Below, in pieces: positions 1 through 12,500 of a stretch of DNA of 64,000 nt; the stretch's first letter is position 1, and every line of letters begins with the position of its first letter. Where the stretch lies: assembly GCA_963580455.1 (NCBI GenBank), contig OY756957.1, positions 5,275,001 through 5,339,000 of the forward strand, in the 5' to 3' direction. Both the position numbers and the translations under genes were made by a program. Source of the DNA: Euonymus europaeus (Eukaryota > Streptophyta > Magnoliopsida > Celastrales > Celastraceae). The notes beneath the pieces are model-generated. The model was not told the DNA's origin and made no database searches. It saw only the letters and a program-made list of their open reading frames with translations.

Positions 1-599
1 TTGCAATGTAATCTTGTTGAACTTATTTCTCAAAGACGTGCCTTTTGTCAAGTAGTTGAGGTGAAAGAAGAAACAATGGGTAGAGTAGAAGGATACACGG
101 TAAATGGAATTTCTGTTCAATATTCTATGAGATGTTATGATTTTATGTTGTTTTATAATTAAAGTCTTACTTGATATGAACTTATTATTACTGTAATAAA
201 TGATTCATTTCATCTAAGTAGGTAGCACATAATACCTTCACCATCACTTCTCTTTATTTGAACCTGTAATTTGGTAAAACATAAAATACAACTGGATATG
301 TAAATTGACTTGACTCTTCACTCTCTTGTAGCATTAGATGAAGGATTGTCCCTTTTATTTATTTATTTTAGTTTCATTGAATGCTGACATCCCCAGTGAC
401 TAAATGAATCAAGATATTACTCATCTTTCCCTGTGTTATGTAAAGTAATCTAATTTTGTCAAAAGAATTATCAAGAATCTGAAACTTATCCCTCTCACTC
501 TCTCTATGCATTTGGTTTGTGTATTCTTCTGTTTTTTTAACCTTTTCGTGTTTGATTCTACTGATCAAGAGTTTGATATCTATTATTTTGGTTCCCTAG
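1..599. other. Intron-like sequence at left edge, no exon assigned
   Basis: This lies upstream of the first recognisable exon of the exonuclease gene. A frame is open from base 1 to about 160, and there is a donor-like GT after position 60, but the translation does not resemble the part of the exonuclease family that should precede the exon at 600. It may be intron or a diverged exon. I see nothing else here. Confidence 0.4.
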
Positions 600-3500
600 C
601 ATGACCTCCTTTGGAATGGAAGATTTTGCTGAAAGATATGGAGATCTGAAACCTTCTCAGTTTGTTGATGTAATGTCTCTCGTGGGTGACAAAAGTGATA
701 ATATTCCAGGTTTAGTGTGCTTATCCCTTTTAAGGACCGCATGCGATGTAATATATAGCATCACCCTGTGTTTCTATTAACTTTTACCTAGTGTCGTAGT
801 TTTTACTTTGGAAAGAAACTAGTGGATGCAAGCAATTCTTCGCATGGATAGCAAATTTTGAACACTCATTTGGTTACTTGAAAGATGCTCCTCAGCAACT
901 TCAAGTTCTTTTATACATATATGCATGTCATCGTTTTTAATAAGAAGCACAAGAAACAAGTTTTTTTTCCCTTTTCAATTTATCAACACCATCTATAAAT
1001 AAAGAGGATTGGAGGTATGTGAAATGAGTGTTTGGGAAGTAAACATCACCTGAAAAGACTCGGTATATCTAGTATAAGATAGCCATATAATTCTCACATC
1101 TGCATTGACTCTTGTCCCGTCCCTTCTTGTCTCTGAGGTGCATGTCATGGTCTAATTTTTTTGTCTTTTGATAGATCCATGAAATAATCCTTTCTGTGTA
1201 GAGCAAGAGTATAGACTGATAACAGTTATTACTACCTTACTGGTATGATACACTAATGTAGCTTGTAGGGGAGCAAGTGATTGATACCATATTTCATTCC
1301 CTGATGATTTGAAAGGGGAAAAAAAACTAAGGTCTTATGGCAATTGGTCTGTCTTTCCCAAATACTGCAATTTTGCAGCTTCCACTTGCTTTCTTGACCT
1401 CAAGTATCCTTTGGAATTGACCAAAGTACATAAGTTTCGCCTGCTGCTAGTGTAGGGAAACTTGATTCTTGCCATGGTGGAGAATTTGCAACTTCATTGT
1501 ATTTAGGTTCAGTTACTGTAACTGTTTTATTGAATGTCAGGAGAATGAGTCAGTATATTTCCCATGTTATCCTTTGTTTCTGATGAATCTGGACTTAGAA
1601 GTGGCTTCAATTATGATAAATTTCTTCTGTACCCCATGATATGATTGTAACCATGTGTCGTGGCTTCCATCATTAATAATCCATACTTCCATGTAGCAAT
1701 TGTGCATGGTTATTCATGTGTCTTTTGCGCACATAGTGTTGGCATAATTTTCTAGCATCTGTACTTCCTGACGTTCTGATACCTTAGTGTACTATGTTTT
1801 TTGAATTGCATAATCTTTCCAATGTTTCTCGAGTATCCATTTGGTACATGCTTGGACTTTTGAATATGCAAGGCGAAGTAAAATGGAATGTCTTGCATCG
1901 CTTTAGAAAAAAGCCACTTTAAAGAAATTTTAAAGCTTTTGCGCCTCATTAGAATTCTTATTCACGGAAGTTAAATTGGCCAAAGCATTCACTGATTTTA
2001 TGCTAGTTTAACTGCAGGAGTTGAAGGTATTGGAGATGTTCATGCCTTGAACCTGATAACCAGATTCGGTATGTGACAAATCATGCACACACGCAACTCA
2101 GTATCTATATGCTGATGTTTCTTTGTTATATAAATAGACCTTTCTCTTCTTCTTTTCTGCACTTGTTCACTGTTTGCCTGCTATTAATTGTAGTCCAGTA
2201 TTCTTGTAATATACAAAGTTTTTTATGCTCTTTTTTATGTATTCTTTCTCTGCTTTGGTCTTATGGCTAGACTCGTGCATGTGCATGGACCAGCAGGCTT
2301 ATGTTTTGGTACCCCCTACCCCCCAAAATTTCTTGTGGAAACTATAATTTACCCACTTGCTCAATCTGACTTATTCACAACTCATAAAGTCAAATTTCTT
2401 GGTGCTTCATAAAATTTATTTCCATTCAAAAAATAAAAATAATCATATAGTCAAATTTTTGTGGATCATAGCGACACCCATTAGTTTTCTTGTTATTATA
2501 TCATTATCTTCATTTAAATTCTTTTAAATGTGTTTTTATGTATTATATATTTCTTTTCGTTATATATATATATTTTAATACTTATAATTCTCTTGTTGGG
2601 AAGGCACACTGGAGAATTTATTGCAATCTGTTGATCAAGTTGAAGAGGAACGGATTAGGAAGGTAACTATTTTTACTTACGTCATATGGTTACTTTTAGC
2701 AGCAAATTAAAGGCTTGCAAAAAGCAAGAAGTTGAAAGGTCTGCGAAGAAATTGGAGGGGAATACCTGCTTTCCTATTTCCATCTATTCAAATGTAGAAA
2801 GAAAAAAAACGTAGAATTAGAGCAGTTCTTGTGTACTCTATCTTGTCTACGCTGGATCATTGACATTGCACAATTAGATGCGCTTCACAGAATTTGAAAC
2901 TTTGCCTTGCAAGTCCTTTAGCATAAGCCAATATTTTTGCGGTCAAAATATTGTGTCATTGACTGTTTTAACTTATGAAGTTACCATTGACAATGCCTCT
3001 TTCAATTCCAATAGGCTGGAGGTCACATTAACCAGACTATGGAACATAGGAAAAAAATGCAATCTCAATTCCATTGTGTAATATGTTTCTGCAAGTAGGT
3101 CGCAAACCTCGCATACCCTAGACCAACTTGCATGGACATGAATTAATCGTCTATGCGATTGAATGATTCTTGTAAAATCAGTTGAACATACATTCCTTAT
3201 CCCCTTACCCAGCCCCTCCAAAAGAAGGAAGAGAAAATAATGAATATAAGTGGAAAATCATGATTCTGTATATTGTGCCTAACATGTAGATCAAAGGTGT
3301 TACTCTGAAACATGCTCTTTATCTGTATTCTGTACTTGCATGGCTGAACCCTTTTGTTTATCATGTAGGCCTTGATAACAAATGCTGATCAGGCTATCCT
3401 GAGCAAAAACTTGGTAATCTTTTTAACGTTATTGTAACCTTATTCATGCAAATATAATGGTTCTTTTAGATCCTTCAAGCTCCATATTTTTGTTATCAGG

Positions 3501-5041
3501 GTATCAATGCCATTTCAGGCAGATCATTCTCTTTAAGATATAAAATGTATCACATTGTCTAGTTTGGGTGAATTGTATGTGCATATACGTGGATCCTTCT
3601 CCTCTCTCTAATGGGTCCTTTTAGGGTGAGTGTATGGGCCACTATAAGCCAAATTTCACATGGTATCTGAGAGGGCCCTAGCAACGTGTTATTGGATGGC
3701 CTTACCTCCACCCGTTTCTTGGGTCATGGTTTACCTTTTTGTTGCACTTATGTGCCTTCTATGCTATATAATTCTCAAATCTGCTAGATGATTAATGGAG
3801 TTCTCTCTGTAGTTTAAAGTGACTTTTATTTGATCTATTCATGATGTTCTTTCTCTGTTACTTTGGTTTATGGGTATTCTAGTGATCTAGCATAGGATCT
3901 TATGATCACCATTTTTGAACTTGCCTGCACTAGTGATGGAGTAAAGTATCGAGTTGTCTGTTCTTTTTTAGCCGGGTTCTTGCACACTGGTGAGCACTTG
4001 TCTACACAGCCAAGTCATATAATTCAATGATACAGAAGAAGTGGGAGATGCAGTGGTTACCTAATACTCTCACGCAAGCTTTCCTTGACATGTGCATGGG
4101 GGCTTCCCAGTGTATAGGGTATCTTAGTTTTTTGTGTTTTAGAGGCAGAAACTAGAGAACTGAAATTTTGAAGTATGAAACTTGCCCTCCCGCCTTAGAA
4201 CTTTATAATGGTATAGATGACGTTTATCTTGTTGCAGGCACTGCTACGCTCGGATCTTCCCTTCTATATGGTGCCTTTCGCTGTTAGAGATCTAATATTC
4301 AAGAAACCGGAGGTTTGTATAATTGCAGGCATATGAATTTTTTGTCGTGATGCGTTGCCAATTTGTGAGCGAGTCTGATTATCTGCCTGAAAATTCTTTC
4401 ATCATTGCAATTCTAAACTTTCTAGAAATTAAGCAACTCCAACTTATAAATGTACTACATTGAATGAAACCAAATGATAATAAACTAAATCTAAGGAGAG
4501 AAAGTACAAACTATTCTCACTTTTTGGTGTGCAAAATTGTCAATTAAATTGTTGTAATCAAGTTTAGCTGTCAGTTTTTTCTCAATAGACCACATTTCTA
4601 AACCGTTCAATTTATCTTGTGATATAGTTGATTAGAAATAATTTTAACTGATATAATCAATATTATCCTATTTTTAAAACTGATCCAATCTTGTCTCGAG
4701 TAAAGAAAGAGTATTATGCAAATTGAAGTCATTAATATTAAATATACAAATTGTGAATGTGAGGCCCCTAGGCGGCTGCCTAGGCAGCCTCCCCTTGGAG
4801 CTGCCTATGCGTACATTATGGATTATTCTTCCTCGTTCTCAGTAAATATCTTATGTTAGCACTCTCATATAAATGTGCATACATTGCTGATATTTTCTGC
4901 CCTTCCTGTAAACTTGATCGGATGGTACAGGACAATGGAGAGAAATTCACCAGCCTTTTGAATGCTATCAGTGCTTATGCAGAAGCATTTTCAGCGGATC
5001 CAATCATTAGAAGAGCTTTCTATCTATGGAAGAAGCTTTAA
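600..5041 (+). CDS. 5'-3' exonuclease, Pol I N-domain type (3' part of gene)
   Basis: This is the C-terminal half of a DNA polymerase I-type 5'-3' exonuclease / flap nuclease, a family that acts in organelle DNA metabolism in plants. Six exons join in frame: 600-709, 2018-2068, 2604-2662, 3369-3413, 4238-4312 and 4931-5041. The first carries the conserved VGDKSDNIPG metal-site segment. The next begins a helix-3-turn-helix DNA-binding unit (GVEGIGDVHALNLITRFG), followed by TLENLL, ALLRSDLP and a C-terminus ending AFYLWKKL. All introns are GT-AG and the phases agree. Upstream exons with the first catalytic aspartates (the VASPDKDF region) are not in the window. Plants carry at least two such genes (OEX type); I cannot say which one this is. 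The gene is convergent with the trigger-factor-like gene at 5577. Confidence 0.85.
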
Positions 5042-5576
5042 ACTAGGTGATAGTGTACCTGACATTTAGTCTGCTACAAAGAGCAAAGTTTGTATTGCTC
5101 AAGGCTAGCCTTCAATGTTGGCTGATTTTGAATTTCTATATAATTTACAGTGGAGCTCTATTTTTCTACATATTTTTTGTCCTCCATTATTGAAAGTGTA
5201 TTCACTGCAATCTAGTACCAAAATTTGTCAAGTTTCCTTCCCATCGATATACTTTTTTTTTAATAAACATGGTAAAGCTAATTTGGATTGTCAAATATCA
5301 TAGTTTGAATAAATTTTCATTTTTGATAACCATACAAATAATCTTGAATGAAATTATTGTCACAGAAATATTAGAATTCGCTCGCACCATAAGATGAGAA
5401 TTTGCAGTTATTAAAGACAACAGGGTTACTTTTATAACAGTTAGAAGCATGGCCAACAGCCACATACAATACAAATTCCAGGATTCTTCATACTGACGGG
5501 CTTCATATTGCTTCTCCTGAACTCTGTACTTGGTATCCAGTAAGAACAAACAATTGATAAAGTTCAATCGATCATT
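5042..5576. other. Convergent intergenic / 3' UTR region
   Basis: About 535 bp lie between the stop codon of the exonuclease gene (+) and that of the trigger-factor-like gene (-). It should hold both 3' UTRs. It is AT-rich, and no further coding, RNA or repeat signal was seen. Confidence 0.6.
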
Positions 5577-8500
5577 TTACACATCTGAGGCGCTGGAAGT
5601 CGATGTTTCAGTTTCTGATATTTCTAGCTCCAGAGATGCATTAAACCCAAACTCCTTTCCAGGCACAAATGCTATTTTGAGCTCATCTGCAGTTTGGATT
5701 GTGTTAACTTTCTTGTCCTTCACCTTCAAGTTTTCCTGTGTTTTGGTTGCAAAGAGTTGGAACTCAATAGTTTTACGAGGTTTTAGAAGTAGATGGATGC
5801 AGATTTCTAACCTTTTTCACATAATAATTCATAGTCGTGGTTACTATTTCCCGTATAACGAAGTTGGTGACACGATCTTCACCGAGAATCTGTAGAAGCA
5901 AGCTCTGTGGAACTTGTTTCAAGAGCAAAATCAGTCATCTTGTGACCAAGAAAAAAAATTAAACATGCATGCATTTATCAGGACACCCAAAAAGAATATC
6001 TATTTAATTTGTCTTAAACCATCATGACCTTTTTCTTAAAAATTAAGAGTTCTGCTATTGTGATTCTTATATGCTTTCTACTGACATGGATATGCTATTT
6101 CGCAGTTAATCTATTAGGTTTAAGACGAACAACGCATAGTTGCTTTGATCATTGTACACGTGCATAAAGACATTGATACCGCATTTGACACAAGGTCGAA
6201 CCCAAAACAAACTTTATGGTCCACTGGAGACCATTGAATCCACAAGCGATGTTTAATCAACATGATGTTTGAACTGGCATGTGCACAGTGCACCTCAATA
6301 AGGCACTAAATACAATCATCTGGGATAACCACATCAACTGCATGGACAAGTATACTCTTGCGCATATGGATCACTTTGACAGTTGACTCACATAGTCACA
6401 TGCCAAAAGCTAACGGTGTTCAATGACCTATAGCTAATATTGAGGCATCAATCCTGAATCCTGCAAAGGCTGGCTCTTTTTCTTACGTTCTTTTTTCTCT
6501 TGGTCCTCAACAGATGTCTAAAGGAATCAAAGCAATTATTTTTTCCACTCCTCTTCAAATACATGAAAGACCAACACTTTACTCTATTATCTTGGATCTA
6601 GCTACTGCATTAGAGAACCTCATAAAATTAACAGCAAACACCATTACCATTATTAGATTTATTTCCTGATAAGTCTAGTTATTTTACTAACAAAAAAAAA
6701 ACAAGCGAATGTGATTTACCGTCACGCCCACTTTCTAAATAAAAGAAGTATCCATTTCCCCCCTTTTTTAACTTTATCAATCATTGAAGCTCAGGCTCTT
6801 TCCTTGTCTTTTAAGGAAGGAAATGTATCAGGGAATGAAAATGGTAGTCAAATTACTCAATGACTAGACATGGGAGCAAAAAATCTACGTCCTTATACAA
6901 GAATGCTGTTGATATAATAGAGAGTTGTAACCACTCACCTGTGTTGTTTTCCCTGGATTTTCCCCATGTAGAAAGAAAACATAATTATGTCAGTATTCAT
7001 GAGCTAAATATAGCTCACTAGCTGCATAGAAGACCACAAGGTATGAACCAAAGGAAATGACAGTATTATTGAACGATATTCTACACTCACACATGGAGTC
7101 TTTTAAAAAAATATTGATTAAGTTGTTCTCTCAAAAGAAACCATTTTAGCAAGTTTTGGCATATCAAATGATCAAGCACTAAATCATGCACTTTCGATTG
7201 ATGAAAAGCACACAACACATCTAGAGATTGAAACCACAGATGAACTCATTCTTTTTAGTGCTGATGGTTTACAAATTCTAATGAAGGCAACAATTTGGAC
7301 TGTGAGGGCACAGTTAACATAGAAAATCAACAATATAGAACAAAAGGAAGGTGAATTAAGGAAGAAACAAACACGATGATAGTGCAAAGAAGCTTGAAAT
7401 TCAGAAGTTAAAAATTAATGGCACAGATAAGCCAACCCAAAGGATTGCAGAACAATATCTAATAATAATGAGTATCTTCAATATATGATGGTGCATACAC
7501 ATTCAGTTGGAACATGAACAAATATGTACAACAAAGTTAAATAAAGTAAGCTATAGAAGTGTAGATAACTAGATATAGTATAATGCTGCTAACCTTAAAT
7601 CAATGGTTTGAAAAGTTTGAGTTTTTGTAGAATAATTTTGTCATATAGAAGTTGACCATAAAAGCTTCAATTTGTTTATAATGCTGCTAACCTTAATCAC
7701 TGGTTTGAAAAGTTTTGAGTTTTTGTAGAATAAACGTGGATTAAAGTTCCATAAAGTTATAAGGACTAAGGAGCCTTGGGATTTCGAAGGTCATCCATAT
7801 TTTGATATAATATGTCACATTTAACAAATTTATACACATAAAAAGAGTATGCAATTTGAGAAATACATGCTATAACACTCTGATTGCACTTATAAGAAAC
7901 ATGAGTAACTGATCAGGATGGGAACTTGATTTTGTTCATATAAGAGACATAAATCTATTACCTCCTTTTTGCCTGCGAAATCCTGGAATTGGTGGTGCCG
8001 TACTAGCCAACTCTCTCAAAATCTTAACAAATGATTTTTGTGTCTCATCCCCATTCAAGTCCACTCTTACCTGACAATTGAAAGATCAAAAGAATTTAGC
8101 AACAAGAGGTCGAAATTGAAAATATTGATTATTGACTATGCATTCATAATAGCCATGCTCCAAAAATGTGTAGGACTCGAGCTAGAATACATACATTCCC
8201 CAATACCTAAAAGAATTGGGGTATACCAATTACAGCCTTATCTCATGAAACTTGGAGTTATATAAATGGAATCTCATCAATCCTTCATCCAAAACAATTT
8301 GTCATCAACAAAATCCATAACAGATTAGTGTCTCTTCGGCCACTCATTCTTTTATCTACATCTACAGGCCTGGAAGACTCGATTCGCAGACACAATTCAC
8401 TCTTAGGATAAAATCAGGTACATTTCAACTTATATCAAATACATCAAAGCAATTATGTCAAATGGATTAACATGCAGTGGATTATAATGGATAAGAAGAT

Positions 8501-9212
8501 CATTTTTGTCAAAGATCAGCCTAGATAAACAACATATCAGTAATTGACTACTCAAAATGGATTATACACATAAGCTAAAACCAAATAGTACCTCTAGCTC
8601 ATTTTCGTCTTGAGACACGACGACTATCTTTGCACCTTTCAAATTTAACGCCTTGTCCTCCGGATCTGTAATTAATGCCTCTAAACCTAATATACCAAAA
8701 ACAAAATCAATGCAATGCCATGCACAACACCATAGAAACCCACAAAGAAACGTAATCAAAGGTCGAAAATTCACCTGACCCAGAAGCACACACGGGTTGG
8801 TAGGCACGTTTTGACACCCTCCAATGGATATTAGTAGAGACCGCCGACCTGAGACAAATCAAACAACTTGTTATCAAAATACGTATACCCAAGTGAGGAT
8901 GGGTGAAATTGAATTGGAATGCGGATGGTACCTGGAAAGGTTTCGTTGGGTACCACAAAAAATTAAGCTTTTGTTGTTGTTTTGATGGATATGAGAAGCA
9001 TGTCCATGACAGTAGCTCCAACTGGAAGGAATCAACTGCCACAACAAGCAGTAAAAAGCGCGAAAGAAAAAAGAGCAAAGCTTGTTAGTGTATTTTTAGC
9101 TTTTAATCTTTATACTCGTTTGTTTCGAAGTAGGGATTCTTACATTTGAATGTTGAAAATGTCGTACCGGAGAAGAAGTTGGTATCGTTATCATCTTCAC
9201 CAAGGCAGCCAT
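5577..9212 (-). CDS. Trigger-factor N-domain-like protein, copy B
   Basis: Small organelle-type protein of about 230 residues that corresponds only to the ribosome-binding N-domain of bacterial trigger factor; no PPIase or C-terminal arm is present. Exons, 5' to 3': 9168-9212, 8932-9035, 8775-8848, 8592-8686, 7962-8070, 6939-6952 (14 nt), 5812-5904 and 5577-5735. The N-terminus (MAALVKMITIPTSSP, then a Ser/His/Asn-rich stretch) suits a transit peptide. The core carries PPIPGFRRQKGGKTTQ, the equivalent of the bacterial ribosome-contact loop GFRxGK, then LLLQILGEDRVTNFVIRE and a PGKEFGFNASLELE strand near the end. Exon 7 is the uncertain point: by comparison with copy A it should be 102 nt (to 5913), but the base before it gives AA rather than AG. 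The first in-frame acceptor, CAG, removes three residues. The gene is head to head with copy A. Confidence 0.8.
7581..7734. repeat. Direct duplication inside intron
   Basis: A segment of about 55 bp beginning TAATGCTGCTAACCTTAA occurs at 7581-7635 and again at 7679-7734, a period of 98 bp, with a few small differences. It lies in the intron between the 109-nt exon and the microexon of trigger-factor-like copy B. Confidence 0.8.
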
Positions 9213-9500
9213 GGTCCGAAGTTACAATAATAGTAATTGAAAAACGGCACAGGTAACAGGTTTACTGGATGGGACCTGGCTCGGTGTTTGTTTGGTAGAG
9301 ACTATAAAAATAGGTGGATTAGGCAATCCTCATAATCACATCTCGTGGCCTCTAAAGTTCAAACCAAACACACCATTTTCTCTATTTCTCAAAACGGCAA
9401 ACCTTGTGGTCGTGTGGGCTTTCTATAAAACACCATTAAAAAACGGTCCTGGGATACAGACTCAGGCAGTTGCAGCGCTAATGATAAGGAGAAGAAGATA
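9213..9500. promoter_or_regulatory. Shared upstream region of the two trigger-factor-like genes
   Basis: Only 288 bp separate the start codons of the divergent copies B (-) and A (+), so this must contain both promoters and both 5' UTRs. TATA-like strings on the + strand occur at 9303-9310 (TATAAAAA) and 9424-9430 (TATAAAA), the latter about 75 bp before the ATG of copy A. I saw no site II cluster here. The boundaries of the two promoters cannot be set from sequence alone. Confidence 0.6.
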
Positions 9501-12500
9501 ATGGAAATAGCCGTAAAGACCTTATCCCTGGGTTTAAACTCCAAGGTAACTCGACCAGTCACTTCTTTGCAACAAATATTTAAAATGCGCGTAGAATTCT
9601 GCATATGGGTTAGGTGTAATTTTGGACTTCCGATTTTTGCTTGTGATATTCTCACAAAGTATACATGATGGACTGCAGACTATGATGTTTTATTTCATTT
9701 CTTTCTTTTGTTGTATCAGATAATAAATAGCAGACAAAGAGTTGATGTTTGTATCCCAAAATTTTCTTGTAAAAGGGTATCCTTTTCTACTGAAGTGGGA
9801 CACCGCATTGTTGGGGTTTGGAGAAGAAGGTAATATTGCACTACTCCCATGTATTTCTTTTGTGAATTTGTTGATTGCTCAATAGGATGGGGGTTGAATT
9901 CCTGATTTTCGGGTAGGTTGGTGAGGAGCCAACATCTGAGCTAGTGGTGCACTGGTGCTCATCCAATTTTTTAATCAAGATTGGAAAAGATGATATTATG
10001 CCTATACTTTCTTTGACAACAGTTTTAAATGAGTTGTTGGACAGGCATTCAGGGGATCAATAGTTTGTTTTCTTCTTGGGTAAAGTAGCAACCTTCTTGA
10101 TATTGATTGCCAATAATTGAATTTTTTTGTTTACTCTCATGTTATGTTATCATTTCTTCTCTCATGATTAGTCAGCTCATCTCACAGGCTTCATATGCGA
10201 ACTGAAAGTTGGGTGTGATGGGTTATCTAGCTTAAATTTTCAATAATCTACCTCCTTCTCTCATATTATGTTCTCACTTCTTCTGCCTTGACTATTCAGT
10301 TCATCTCACAGTTTTCATGTGCTAATTGAAGTTGGTTCTGAAGCTGTGGCTTTGTAGGATAGTGCGGTAGTACGCTGATGTTGCTGTTGTAATATATATG
10401 TTTGTTTTGGTTGACAGGCAATGGATCATTGTATTAATTTTTGTTTTGTACTTTGGCTCGTCAGCCTTATCGGCTGTTTCTTACAATTACTAGTGTTTAA
10501 GCACCAAAGTTGTCTGTGTTCGTATCTGACATTTGGAATCTTTTTCCATACTCAGGGAATGTTGTAGATACTCTCCTGCTCTTTGTGCTGTCTTGGCAGG
10601 TGGAAATTCAATTTCCTCATTTTCAAGTAGTGACTAAACGTCTTGCCTTTTCTTCTATTAGAACTTCAATTAACTAAATGGTCCCTCTTGAATTAGGTGC
10701 AAAACAGGTTGAAGTATCTTCTTCTCAATTTGAAGACTTCTCAATTACATCCACCATTATAGATGAGGCTAAAGAACTAAAGGTATGGCCAATTTTGTTA
10801 TATAAGTAGTAAATCAAATGGTGCTGAATTGAAATATGATATGGGCCACCATAAACAAATTATTCTCACTCTGCACGTAACAGAGTTGCTGAAGGTATCT
10901 TAGGTATGACCCATGATTCTTTTTGGAGTTACTGCATCGCATGATGCTGACATGAAATATCATATCGGTCATCTTAGTGAATCAATTTTGACTAGTTTGA
11001 TGAAAGAAGGTTATGTATGCAGATGCATAGATTTTATTGACCTCTTTACTTTATGTAACTATAAGTTATCTTAATTTTTTTTTTTACCCAGATAAGCTTC
11101 AATGTGTTTGGTTCCAAAACTCGAGTGATCTTTGACAATATTTTTGACAAGATGGTTGCGGCAGCCCAGCCAATTCCAGGCTTCCGAAGAGTAAAAGGGG
11201 GTATGTTTTTTGACTGGCTAGAGTGGAGTTTTTTTCTAATACCTAACCTCGACCAGCTTACAGCAACTTGATTGTGCCGGGGCACTTGTGAATAGTGTTT
11301 TCATAATTGAATTAGACAGAGATTGACCATCATGGACTCAATTAAATTTATTTTTGTATCACTTCCCTATTTTATGCATCTCTTTGTCTTTGCTTCTGTT
11401 TCATGGTTGACTTATTGTGGTTTGATTTGTGTTTGCACTGGCAAAATGGGGTTGGGGTATGGTGGATCTTTTGATGAATAGCTACCGGAAAAAAACCTAT
11501 GACGAAATGGCTGTTTTGATATTTTATGTGAACATAAATAAAAAATGTGCATTATTTTATTGGGCATAATCTGTTGAGCTGTGGCTAAGAAAATGAGACA
11601 TGAGAATCCAAACAAATTGTTAGTATAGTCAATGTGCTTTTTGTTAAGGATAAATCATTATCAACTTTATTAAAGGCAGAAAAATTACTCTCAACAGAGG
11701 CCATTCATTGCTTATTACCCCTGTATGTGCTCCAGAGGTCTGTAGTCAATGTGTTTGCCTCCTGTTATTGCAGATGTCTATACTTCTGAATTGGTTTTTG
11801 CCCTATTTTGATATAGATAATTAGGCATTCTATTGAGTATTTGAGTTCGCATTTTTCCCCTTTAATGAATCATTAACCTGTTTTTCTTTCCTTTTCATGT
11901 CCTTTTTTGGGATTACTTCCTTTGGATGTGTACCATGTACCTCCCTCAATTTCCAGGAAAGACACCAAATGTAAGTTCCCATATCCTATGAGGTTACTGC
12001 AAGTAATACATTGACCTTACCTGTTATCACTTATTAAGATGGCGAATAGATTTTTTTAGTGTAGTTGGAGTCCATTATCTGCACGAAAGGTTGCTTACCT
12101 CAACTCAAACCTTTGTCCAAGCCCTTCTCAATAGTGTCTCATCCACTAGAACTATATCATCCACAAACAACATACACCAAGGGATGACCGCAATAAGACA
12201 TTTCCAATATGTATACAATAGCACAATAGCTTCCATTGTAAATTAAACATTGTTGCACTGAATTCTTATCTTTTTTTCCCCTAATGATATGCTTGGAATT
12301 TTACACTTGCGTCCTGCATTTTAACAGATACCTAGAGACATTTTATTAGAAATCCTTGGACCGTCAAGAGTTTACAAGGAAGTAATCAAGAAAATAATCA
12401 ACTCTACTGTAGCAGAATATGTTGAGAAGGTGATCACTATCATGTTCAACTGATTATGTTTGTGCATGATTTATGTTGTTTTTGTTTGCAAAAATTTCGG

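Noticed and set aside
1..162. Open frame from the left edge as an upstream exon of the exonuclease
   Set aside because: The translation (LQCNLVELISQRR...) does not match the part of the family expected before MTSFGMEDFAERYG, and no convincing acceptor is visible because the window starts inside it.
3655..3685. TGGTATCTGAGAGGG as an LTR-retrotransposon primer binding site
   Set aside because: It resembles the iMet-complementary PBS (TGGTATCAGAG) but has mismatches, and no flanking LTR pair or polypurine tract was found in the intron.
8562..9078. Two overlapping long minus-strand frames as separate genes
   Set aside because: They are read-through of exons 2 to 4 of trigger-factor-like copy B into introns; the spliced frame explains the conserved residues.
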